NCBI GenBank assembly: GCA_026414325.1
Contig: JAOAJF010000030.1
Location: forward strand, 1 to 7,455
Source of the DNA: Microcaldota archaeon
GTDB lineage: Archaea > Micrarchaeota > Micrarchaeia > Anstonellales > Anstonellaceae
Length of the DNA stretch: 7,455 nucleotides
Direction: 5' to 3'
Positions within the stretch are counted from its first letter, which is position 1. Every line of letters starts with the position of its first letter. A program made the translations under genes and the position numbers. The notes beneath the pieces are model-generated. The model was not told where the DNA came from. It saw nothing but the letters and a program-made list of their open reading frames with translations, and did no database searches. Of the stretch, positions 1 to 6,113 are shown piece after piece.

Positions 1-62
1 GTGGGAGGAAACAAATGCAGCAAGAAAAGATCTACAAAGATGATGACACAATGTAGAACGAC
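1..62 (+). other. 5' flank of map with an ATG-TAG doublet
   Basis: This stretch has no complete gene. In the map frame, an ATG at 15 preceded by a good Shine-Dalgarno (GGGAGG, 3-8) opens 13 codons that end at TAG 54-56. A second ATG at 51 is followed immediately by that same TAG. Another frame (2-40) reads WEETNAARKDLQR and stops at TGA 41-43. It could be the C-terminus of a gene lying upstream of the window, eight bases before the ATG at 51. None of these readings can be proven from the window. Confidence 0.4.
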
Positions 63-956
63 TTGCAAAATTATAAAAAGGCTGGAGAAGTAGTAGCAAA
101 AGTAAGAAAACACCTAAAAAATTTAGTAAACCCAGGAGAAACACTTTTAGATATTGCCGAAACTATAGAAAAAATGATTAAAGATGAAAAAGCAGAACCT
201 GCTTTTCCAGTAAATTTATCTATAAATCAAATAGCAGCACATTACACCCCAACAGTAGAAGAACAAACAACTATTAAAGAAGAGGATATTGTAAAGATCG
301 ATTTTGGAGTTCATATAGATGGTTGTATAATAGATAATGCTATAACTATTGATTTGTCTGGAAAAAACGAAAAGCTTTTGTTAGCTGCAAAAGATGCTCT
401 GGATGTAGCAGTTCAGACAATAAAGGCTGGGGTGGGGGATGGAACTGTTGGTAAAAAAATCGAAGAGAAAATAAAAGAATATGGTTTTAGACCAATAAAA
501 AATTTAACTGGCCATCTAATAGAAAAATATAATTTACATACTGGAATAGATATTCCAAATTATGCAAAAGAAGATAGTTATTATTTTAAAGAAGGAGATA
601 TAGTGGCTATAGAACCATTTGCAACGGATGGAGAAGGTAGGGTTATCGAAACTCCAAATGTTGAGATATATTCTATAGTAGGTGGGGGAAAACTTAGAAT
701 GCGCTCAAGTAGAGAGCTCTTTGGAAAATTACTTTTAAAATATAAAGGCTTGCCATTTGCTAGAAGGTGGTTAGGAGGTATGCTAAAAACAAATTTACTT
801 ATTAGTGCTTCTTTGAGAGAACTCGTTCAAGAAGGCTGTCTTCATCCATATTATGTGCTAAAGGAAGCAGGAAATGGTTTAGTCTCACAATTTGAACACA
901 CCCTTTTAGTAAAAGAAGACGGAGTGGAAATTTTAGATGGAGAATTTACTTTCTGA
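63..956 (+). CDS. map: Methionine aminopeptidase, type II (archaeal)
   Basis: Cytosolic metalloprotease that removes the initiator methionine from nascent proteins. The 297 residues are close to the usual archaeal length. The pita-bread fold signatures are all present: NLSINQIAAHYTP (51-63) with H60; metal ligands D80 and D91 in IDFGVHIDG and its continuation; H151 in LTGHLIEKY; H159; E184 in AIEPFAT; and E278 in SQFEHT. These correspond to D82, D93, H153, E187 and E280 of the Pyrococcus furiosus enzyme. The insertion between the last two clusters (around 215-260, with LPFARRWL) is typical of type II. The TTG at 63 is chosen because TAG at 54-56 closes the frame. It gives a protein only about two residues shorter at the N-terminus than P. 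furiosus MetAP, although TTG 63 has no clear Shine-Dalgarno. Its 3' end overlaps nth by 20 bases, suggesting cotranscription. Confidence 0.93.
   Translation: MQNYKKAGEVVAKVRKHLKNLVNPGETLLDIAETIEKMIKDEKAEPAFPVNLSINQIAAHYTPTVEEQTTIKEEDIVKIDFGVHIDGCIIDNAITIDLSGKNEKLLLAAKDALDVAVQTIKAGVGDGTVGKKIEEKIKEYGFRPIKNLTGHLIEKYNLHTGIDIPNYAKEDSYYFKEGDIVAIEPFATDGEGRVIETPNVEIYSIVGGGKLRMRSSRELFGKLLLKYKGLPFARRWLGGMLKTNLLISASLRELVQEGCLHPYYVLKEAGNGLVSQFEHTLLVKEDGVEILDGEFTF
921..927 (+). promoter_or_regulatory. Ribosome binding site of nth inside map
   Basis: GGAGTGG lies nine bases before the nth ATG at 937, within the last codons of map. It resembles the archaeal GGAGGTG consensus and supports ATG 937 as the start despite the gene overlap. 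Confidence 0.5.
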
Positions 957-1578
957 TAAAAAAAAGTTGACCAAAATAATAATAAAAAGTTTAAAAAAAA
1001 TATATAAAAATTCTAAAACTAAATTAAAATACAGAGGAACTTTTCAATTGCTAATTGCAGTTATACTTTCTGCACAAACCACAGATGAACAAGTAAATAA
1101 AGTAACCAAAATACTTTTTAGAAAATATCCAACTGCTTTTAAATTAGCACATGCATCAAAAAAAGATATTGAAAAAATTATTAAGCCAACTGGATATTAC
1201 AAACAAAAAGCCAGATACATAATAAATACTGCAAAAAAAATTTCTAAAATCGGGAGAGTTCCTTCAACAATAGAAGAACTTTTGAAATTAGATGGTGTTG
1301 GAAGAAAAACAGCAAATATAGTGCTTTATTTTGGATATAAAAAAATAGAAGGAATTGCTGTTGACACTCATTGTGCAAGAGTATCATATAGAATAGGACT
1401 AAGTGAAGAAAGAAAAAATCCTCTGAAAATTGAAAAAGAATTAAAAAATATAATTCCAAAAGCTGAATGGGGGGAGTATACTAATTTAATGATAGCTCAT
1501 GGGAGAAAATATTGTAAAGCACAAAAGCCTCTTTGCAAAATTTGTCCTATTGAAAAAAATTGTAAAAAAAGAATTTAA
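937..1578 (+). CDS. nth: Endonuclease III (DNA glycosylase/AP lyase)
   Basis: Base excision repair enzyme that removes oxidised pyrimidines and cleaves the DNA backbone at the resulting abasic site. The 213 residues match the bacterial and archaeal family length. Visible signatures are FQLLIAVILSAQTTD (36-50), the helix-hairpin-helix LDGVGRKTA (118-126) with catalytic lysine K124, and VDTH (142-145) with catalytic aspartate D143. These are equivalent to K120 and D138 of the E. coli enzyme. The C-terminal [4Fe-4S] loop is complete: C193, C200, C203 and C209 in the C-x6-C-x2-C-x5-C spacing. The start overlaps the end of map, so the two genes are probably one transcript. The TAA stop directly abuts the stop of the convergent gene at 1579. 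MutY is unlikely because the protein is short and lacks the C-terminal MutT-like domain. Confidence 0.95.
   Translation: MENLLSDKKKLTKIIIKSLKKIYKNSKTKLKYRGTFQLLIAVILSAQTTDEQVNKVTKILFRKYPTAFKLAHASKKDIEKIIKPTGYYKQKARYIINTAKKISKIGRVPSTIEELLKLDGVGRKTANIVLYFGYKKIEGIAVDTHCARVSYRIGLSEERKNPLKIEKELKNIIPKAEWGEYTNLMIAHGRKYCKAQKPLCKICPIEKNCKKRI
1553..1570 (-). terminator. T-tract terminator for the minus-strand block
   Basis: Read on the minus strand, two runs of seven T (1570-1564 and 1559-1553) start nine bases past the stop of the DUF1699-like gene. They lie within the last codons of nth (lysine-rich KNCKK). This mirrors the arrangement on the opposite strand. Confidence 0.5.
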
Positions 1579-1971
1579 CTAAAAAGATTTTTTTAGTTTT
1601 TTTCGTAACATGTAAATTGTAGAAATAGGAAGATTTACTAATGAGGAAATTTCTTTTGCCTTTAGACCCTGTTTTAGTAGAACTATAGCTTCTTGTTTTT
1701 TAGATGAAGGAAAAACTTCTGCCCTTCCTCTCCTAGTTTTAAAGACAATTAAATCTATTGAAGCATTTTTTAATCCTGCTATTAAACGCTTTGAAATAGT
1801 TTTAAAAATGCCTTCAGATACATAAATTCTTTTTATATTCGGTAAATAAGTTAAAAGATAAAAAAATAATTTTTTAGAAGGCTTTGATAAAATTTTGACT
1901 TCCTCTTCTGAAACTGTAGAATCTTTGATTTTATTTAAAATCTCTTCTCTCTTTCCCTTCAAGATCAGCAT
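1579..1971 (-). CDS. DUF1699-like protein with C-terminal helix-turn-helix
   Basis: Function unknown. Residues of about 5-85 (KILSKPSKKLFFYLLTYLPN, then IKRIYVSEGIFKTISKRL and IDLIVF) follow the pattern I remember for the archaeal DUF1699 family: a PS-K-x-L block, a C/LPNIK strand, and a TISK motif before a hydrophobic strand. The last 40 residues, around EAIVLLKQGLKAKEISSLVN and LPISTIYMLRKKLKK, look like a homeodomain-type helix-turn-helix, which suggests nucleic-acid binding. The frame is open from a GTG at 1980, but the ATG at 1971 (130 residues) gives a natural N-terminal strand (MLILKG). Neither start has a clear Shine-Dalgarno. It overlaps the upstream gene by about 41 bases, so translational coupling is likely. 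It ends in TAG, showing that TAG serves as a stop here. The DUF1699 assignment is from memory of the motif pattern. Confidence 0.7.
   Translation of the reverse strand: MLILKGKREEILNKIKDSTVSEEEVKILSKPSKKLFFYLLTYLPNIKRIYVSEGIFKTISKRLIAGLKNASIDLIVFKTRRGRAEVFPSSKKQEAIVLLKQGLKAKEISSLVNLPISTIYMLRKKLKKSF
1588..1603 (+). terminator. T-tract terminator for map-nth
   Basis: Two runs of seven T (1588-1594 and 1597-1603) begin about ten bases after the nth stop. Archaeal RNA polymerase terminates on such T-rich tracts without needing a hairpin. The tract lies inside the end of the convergent coding region, where it encodes lysine codons on the other strand. Confidence 0.55.
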
Positions 1972-3202
1972 CAGAACCACTTTTTAAGCCTTCTAAAAAT
2001 AAGGAAAGTTTTGAATCCTCTCTCTGAGTCAAATGTTGCAAAATTTCAACAGCTTCTTTAATCTCCTCTTCTTTTATTTTATAACGTTTGCTCAATTCTT
2101 CTAAAGCCAGGCCTGTTTTTAAATATAAAAAAGCTACCCCTACTATTTTTGGATTTAGAGGTATATTTTTTTGCTCTAAAATAAATTTTTCTTCTAAAAA
2201 AGCTGATGGTTTGAACTTTTGTTCTTGGTATAAAAGATCAAAAACCTCTAAATGCTCCTTTGCAGGGGTAGGAGTAATAGAATAAAAAAGCTGACCGCCT
2301 TCTCTAGAAGAAGAATTTGTTGTTAGATAATAATCAAAAAGTAGATCAAAAAGAATTTGGCAAGCATAAAAAACTGCTTTGTTTTTCTTTTCCATTCTTC
2401 TTTTATTTAATCTAGCTTCTAACTCTGGCTCTAGATAGAATTTTTCCTTTGAGTGATATAGTAAATTAGTTTGCTTTAATTTTTCTAACAAGAAAGGAAA
2501 ATTCTCAAAATTTGAAGGCAAAATATCAGCAATAAAACCACAGCTTTTTAATATTGAATTATAAAGATTTATTTTTTCTGTTGCTGTTTCATCAACTTCT
2601 TTTTGAGCTTTTTTTGATGCAAATAAAGCTATAGCACTAAAAAGAGCAACTTTTGAGGAATGAGATTTAAATATTACTTTTTTCTTTGTAACTATTTTAT
2701 AATTTTTCTGAAAATTTATATTTTTTGAATATTGTTCTATTTGCATAGGTTTAAAAATTTCTTGCAAATGTAAGTAAGCCTCCAGGGCATAGATATCTGA
2801 AAGTTTTTGTCTATACTCTCCACCTAAGGGTAAAAATTCCACTAGATAATTATAGCCAAATCGTTCTAAAGAATTTTTAAATTTATGAGCAGCATAGGCT
2901 ACAGCAACTCTGTTTAAGGTAAATTTTTTTAATGAAGCTAAATAAATTATATAATTTTTTTGCTTTTTTTGATCTAAAGAATTCAAAACAGAATTTTCTT
3001 CAACTTCCGAATAGGTCTTCTGCAAAACAGCTCTAAAAGGAGCATTAAAATCAAGCATAAGCATTTGGTTTTTAAATTCTTCTATTTTTTTTAAAATTTC
3101 TTCATCTGAAGTTGGGCTAGCTGCTAAATCATCTAAAAAATCATTTGCTCTTTTTATTAATACAACAGATGGCAAAAACTCGCTCTTAGTACTATTATTC
3201 AT
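1931..3202 (-). CDS. Unrecognised helical protein, possible TFIIB-like C-terminus
   Basis: I do not recognise this 423-residue protein as a whole. It is lysine- and glutamate-rich, predicted mostly helical by eye, has only two cysteines (so no zinc ribbon), and has no signal peptide or convincing membrane segment. Near the C-terminus (about 348-390) NPKIVGVAFLYLKTGL is followed by ALEELSKRYKIKEEEIKEAV. This resembles the end of an archaeal TFB cyclin repeat, where NPxxLAAAALYIA precedes a helix-turn-helix like REVAEVAGVTEVTIRNRY. A weaker similar helix is at about 183-200 (SKVALFSAIALFAS). This points to a divergent cyclin-fold protein, but it is inference. The ATG at 3202 is preferred over an in-frame TTG at 3217 because a TATA-like tract lies just upstream. 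It follows top6A by 37 bases and its end overlaps the DUF1699-like gene. Confidence 0.75.
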   Translation of the reverse strand: MNNSTKSEFLPSVVLIKRANDFLDDLAASPTSDEEILKKIEEFKNQMLMLDFNAPFRAVLQKTYSEVEENSVLNSLDQKKQKNYIIYLASLKKFTLNRVAVAYAAHKFKNSLERFGYNYLVEFLPLGGEYRQKLSDIYALEAYLHLQEIFKPMQIEQYSKNINFQKNYKIVTKKKVIFKSHSSKVALFSAIALFASKKAQKEVDETATEKINLYNSILKSCGFIADILPSNFENFPFLLEKLKQTNLLYHSKEKFYLEPELEARLNKRRMEKKNKAVFYACQILFDLLFDYYLTTNSSSREGGQLFYSITPTPAKEHLEVFDLLYQEQKFKPSAFLEEKFILEQKNIPLNPKIVGVAFLYLKTGLALEELSKRYKIKEEEIKEAVEILQHLTQREDSKLSLFLEGLKSGSDADLEGKERRDFK

Positions 3203-3217
3203 AATATAAATACTCAA

Positions 3218-3230
3218 AATATAAATAAAA
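3218..3230 (-). promoter_or_regulatory. TATA-like box before the 423-residue gene
   Basis: The short gap after top6A contains TTTTATTTATATT on the minus strand, centred about 20-23 bases before the ATG at 3202. This is slightly closer than the usual 26-27 bases from TATA centre to transcription start. If used, the transcript would be leaderless or start within the gene. The gap has no good Shine-Dalgarno near the ATG, which fits that idea but does not prove it. Confidence 0.3.
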
Positions 3231-3239
3231 GTCTAACCT

Positions 3240-4370
3240 TTAGGGTAAGAACTTTTTTTGTTCTATTTTTTCTTTTAGATATTTGCCGACAAAAGATAAA
3301 CTAGGTCCTTGCAGGGCATCTTGTTCTAATTTCTTCTTTGTTTTTAGAACTATTTTTAGTTCCTCTACCCATTGCACATAGCGCTTTATCCAATCATAGC
3401 TAAGCATCTCTTCTGCTCTTTTCAGATCAACCTCTTTAGCATTTATTGTCAGGTTTTTTAAAAAATCATAATCTTTAATATCTCGCATCGTTACTCCAAC
3501 AAATTTAGCTTGAGGGGTTGCAATGCTATTTGCAATATAGGCTAAATTCATCGAGCCAGTTTTTATAGTCCAATAAATATACCAACCCCATGCATCACAA
3601 TCTGTAAAAATATAGACTGGAAGATTTAGCTCAGAAAGTTTTTTTATTAATCTTCTGCAACCTCTTGAGGCCTGGCCTTTTGGTGTTATTAGAATACAAT
3701 TTTCTTTTTTCCAAAATTTATCCTCATTTAGTCTTTGCCACATAGCATCTTTCTCTACTACTAGTACATAATCTGCCTCTAAACTTACTATTTCCATTCC
3801 ATTGTCGACATCAGAAGGAATCATCCAACCTGATCTTCCTTGCTTTGAGCAATCAATAATTGTTTCCTCACCACCGAAAGTATCTTTTAAAACCATGTTT
3901 CCTGCAACCACTCCCTTTCGATCAGTATTTAAATTCAGATCTTCTCTTTTTACATTTAAAGATACTTCCAAATCTTCGATTAATGGATTTGATTCGGATT
4001 GCTCTGAAAACAGCTCTTCATCTAAATCATCACCTAAAGAAAATTTTAGTTGGTAAAACAAACCTCTGATTGAGGTGTGAGAATTCTCTTTTAAAAATTT
4101 TTTGCATTTGTTAGCAATGGCAATAGTCTGCATGAATTTTTTTGCCTGAGCTGCACTCAAAAAAGTTCTTTTTTCTTTTTTGTCTCCTAAAACCAGGTAA
4201 TTTAATTTCTCATCAAAAAAAACGTTCGATTTAGTTCTAAGTGGAATTTCAAAAGTTGGTGGTTGAGAATTTTGAATTTCTTTTACTAATGCTGTGCCAA
4301 AATCTTCTAGCTTTTTTATAACAATAGAACTATCCTCTTTTTTGATCTCTTTTTTTTGTTTTAAAACCAT
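3240..4370 (-). CDS. top6A: DNA topoisomerase VI subunit A
   Basis: DNA-cleaving subunit of the type IIB topoisomerase, a homologue of Spo11. The 376 residues are normal for the family. The winged-helix (5Y-CAP) domain carries TSIRGLFYQ (99-107), whose Y106 is the expected catalytic tyrosine with conserved R102. It continues with SEQSESNPLIEDLEVSLNV (122-140), a family hallmark. The Toprim domain shows VVEKDAMWQRL (204-214) with metal-binding E206, the GQASRGCRRLIKKL segment (232-245), and TDCDAWGWYIYW (256-267) with D257 and D259. The usual D-x-D-P-[YW]-G reads D-C-D-A-W-G here, with alanine for proline. The ATG is preceded by GGTGA with a four-base gap. It lies downstream of top6B and is surely cotranscribed and coupled with it. 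Confidence 0.96.
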   Translation of the reverse strand: MVLKQKKEIKKEDSSIVIKKLEDFGTALVKEIQNSQPPTFEIPLRTKSNVFFDEKLNYLVLGDKKEKRTFLSAAQAKKFMQTIAIANKCKKFLKENSHTSIRGLFYQLKFSLGDDLDEELFSEQSESNPLIEDLEVSLNVKREDLNLNTDRKGVVAGNMVLKDTFGGEETIIDCSKQGRSGWMIPSDVDNGMEIVSLEADYVLVVEKDAMWQRLNEDKFWKKENCILITPKGQASRGCRRLIKKLSELNLPVYIFTDCDAWGWYIYWTIKTGSMNLAYIANSIATPQAKFVGVTMRDIKDYDFLKNLTINAKEVDLKRAEEMLSYDWIKRYVQWVEELKIVLKTKKKLEQDALQGPSLSFVGKYLKEKIEQKKFLP

Positions 4371-4439
4371 TTATTCACCCTCTTCATTATTTTCCAAATT
4401 ATCTTGGGTTTTTTCTTTTTCTTCTTCTTGATTTTTTTC
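4371..4439 (-). pseudogene. Detached acidic tail of Top6B (22 codons plus stop)
   Basis: Immediately after the Top6B TAA (4440-4442), the same frame stays open for 22 codons and ends in TAA at 4371-4373, touching the Top6A ATG. The peptide is strongly acidic and hydrophilic, starting EKNQEEEKEK and ending ENNEEGE, with ten glutamates. This looks like a former or read-through C-terminal tail. Alternatives are a sequencing error in the first TAA, or chance in a purine-rich spacer. The perfect TAA-ATG junction argues that the second stop was the original end of the gene. Confidence 0.45.
4375..4379 (-). promoter_or_regulatory. Ribosome binding site of top6A
   Basis: GGTGA, complementary to the archaeal 16S rRNA 3' end, sits four bases before the top6A ATG. 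It lies inside the open post-stop tail of top6B, whose second TAA (4371-4373) directly touches the ATG. Confidence 0.6.
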
Positions 4440-6020
4440 TTATTCGGCTAATAATTTTGTTAAATATTTTGACTCAACATGCTCTTTAAGTTTTTTTTCT
4501 ATTTCTTCTGCTTTTGCAATATCAGAAAGCTCTGCTAGATCATGAGAAACTTGAGAAACATAGCGTAAAATAACATTTTTTCTACTTTGAATTTCTTTTT
4601 CTCTGTTTACTCCTGAAATATAGCTTTGTAATTTTCTTGCACAGTCCATCAAAGCATATTTTATCTCCTGATAAATTTCTTCTTCTGGAGAAATAGCCTG
4701 TTTTCCAGTAGAAATATAAGGAACATGTACAGAAACAAAATTAACAAAAATTGTTAGAGGAGAATGTTCTATATCTTTTATTTGGTATCTTTTCCAATCA
4801 ATTTCTTTTACTGCCTGGCTAATAGCACATGCATAAGAATCAAATAACAAAGGAGCTGAATTTGCATATCTAATAACATCGTAAGTAACTTCTGAGTTTT
4901 GCAATAGTCTGCCTGCCTTTCCACCCCAAGCTAAAGCAGCTTCTACCAAGAAAGGTATCCCTCCTTTATAAATTTTACTAGGTCGCTCACTTACTACAAT
5001 AAAATCTGGAGATAAAATATTTGCTAAAGAAGACTGAATTCTTTGGGCACCTATTGGTCTTAAACAATCAGAGGAAGGAGCGATCCATTTTATATTTGAA
5101 AAAGCTTTGATCAAAGCCTCTGCTTCTTCCCAAGTTAATTGAGCTGGGTCTTTTAGCAAGTCTACAAATCTTATCCCGCTTACAGTACCGTTAGTAAGCT
5201 TTTGAATTTCTTCAACTTTTTGTGCAGAAATTCTTTGAAAAGAATTTAACAAGAATGCTTTTAGAGTGCTGTGTTCTTTTTGATTGTGAGCCATTTCAAA
5301 TAAATCTGCAATAGTTAAACCAAGAGGATGAGGTAAAACCTCCTGAGGCTTTGGTGGAATTCTATCAGTTGATCTAGAAAAAGTAGTCCTCTGCCCACTA
5401 GGCTCTAAAATTGAAATTGTAAGATGAGGATTAGATAGTGCTGTTCTTTTGATATATTCATAAGGGCTTTGAGAAGATTTATCATATTTTACATCTCCGA
5501 AAATTCCTTCTATATATAAACCATGTGAACCATCCTTGTTTTCTTCTATAATTTCATTACTAATTATAGGCCTATTTGTTCTTACATCAATTGAAATATT
5601 GCACTTTATTGTTTGATTTTCATAATTTGAAATAACAAAGATTGGTTTTCCTGTAGTTAGTTGAGCAAATAAAGTGCAACCTGCAGCACCAATTCCTTGT
5701 TGACCTCTCTGTTGAATATAGCGATGAAATTTTGTACCTGCTAGCATTTGGCCCAAAGCTTTTCCAAGATGTTTTCTTGGAATACCTGGCCCATTATCCT
5801 TTACAATTACTTTGTAAAATTCTCCTTCTTCTAAGATTTGTACATCAATTTCAGGTAAAATTTGAGCTTCTTCACAGGCATCCAAAGAATTAGTAACATA
5901 TTCATGAACTATGGTTGTTAGTGATCTAATTTTGCCAGAAAAACCAAGCATCTGTTTATTTTTTCTAAAAAATTCTGCAATAGAGTGCTCTTTAAAATTC
6001 TTAAAAATATCTAAAGCCAT
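4440..6020 (-). CDS. top6B: DNA topoisomerase VI subunit B
   Basis: ATPase subunit of topoisomerase VI. It dimerises on ATP binding and drives strand passage through the break made by Top6A. The 526 residues are close to the roughly 530 of the Sulfolobus protein. The GHKL ATPase domain shows the N-box HEYVTNSLDA (39-48) with general base E40 and Mg-binding N44, DNGPGIP (75-81), and the ATP lid RGQQGIGAAG (105-114). A H2TH-like segment follows (about 220-310, with NGTVSGIRF nearby). The transducer domain then carries YISTGKQAI (435-443), whose K440 is the expected switch lysine. The final 75 residues are a charged helical region. ATG 6020 has a TATA-like box 27 bases upstream and no strong Shine-Dalgarno, consistent with a leaderless message. 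The stop may be premature (see the acidic tail at 4371-4439). Confidence 0.96.
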   Translation of the reverse strand: MALDIFKNFKEHSIAEFFRKNKQMLGFSGKIRSLTTIVHEYVTNSLDACEEAQILPEIDVQILEEGEFYKVIVKDNGPGIPRKHLGKALGQMLAGTKFHRYIQQRGQQGIGAAGCTLFAQLTTGKPIFVISNYENQTIKCNISIDVRTNRPIISNEIIEENKDGSHGLYIEGIFGDVKYDKSSQSPYEYIKRTALSNPHLTISILEPSGQRTTFSRSTDRIPPKPQEVLPHPLGLTIADLFEMAHNQKEHSTLKAFLLNSFQRISAQKVEEIQKLTNGTVSGIRFVDLLKDPAQLTWEEAEALIKAFSNIKWIAPSSDCLRPIGAQRIQSSLANILSPDFIVVSERPSKIYKGGIPFLVEAALAWGGKAGRLLQNSEVTYDVIRYANSAPLLFDSYACAISQAVKEIDWKRYQIKDIEHSPLTIFVNFVSVHVPYISTGKQAISPEEEIYQEIKYALMDCARKLQSYISGVNREKEIQSRKNVILRYVSQVSHDLAELSDIAKAEEIEKKLKEHVESKYLTKLLAE

Positions 6021-6042
6021 TTAAATCCCTAGGTCGCTTAAA

Positions 6043-6051
6043 AATATAAAA
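6043..6051 (-). promoter_or_regulatory. TATA box for top6B-top6A
   Basis: TTTTATATT on the minus strand is centred 27 bases before the A of the top6B ATG at 6020. This is the expected TATA-to-start distance if transcription begins at the start codon itself. It is the best promoter-like signal in the window and implies leaderless top6B mRNA separate from the KH gene. Confidence 0.5.
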
Positions 6052-6083
6052 TGATAAAACAATTTAAAAACTTACCTTCTAAC

Positions 6084-6113
6084 AAACCTTAATAAAAAGT
6101 GCTTGATAGGTTT
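6084..6113. repeat. Short inverted repeat after the KH gene
   Basis: AAACCT (6084-6089) and AGGTTT (6108-6113) are perfect reverse complements separated by 18 bases, overlapping the KH stop codon. The stem is only six pairs, and the T-run on the minus strand is in the loop rather than after it, so it is a weak terminator candidate. It could also be chance. Confidence 0.2.

Noticed and set aside
54..56. TAG read as pyrrolysine or another amino acid in map
   Set aside because: TAG is the natural terminator of the DUF1699-like gene at 1579-1581, and nothing in the window indicates recoding. A TTG start or a base change explains map more simply.
1244..1459. Open frame on the minus strand inside nth
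   Set aside because: It is antisense to a well-conserved gene, has a phenylalanine/leucine-rich composition typical of the complement of lysine-rich coding sequence, and has no recognisable motif.
3802..4069. Two open frames on the plus strand inside top6A, and one at 2088-2285
   Set aside because: They lie opposite conserved or longer coding sequence with no start signals or family motifs, so they are shadows.
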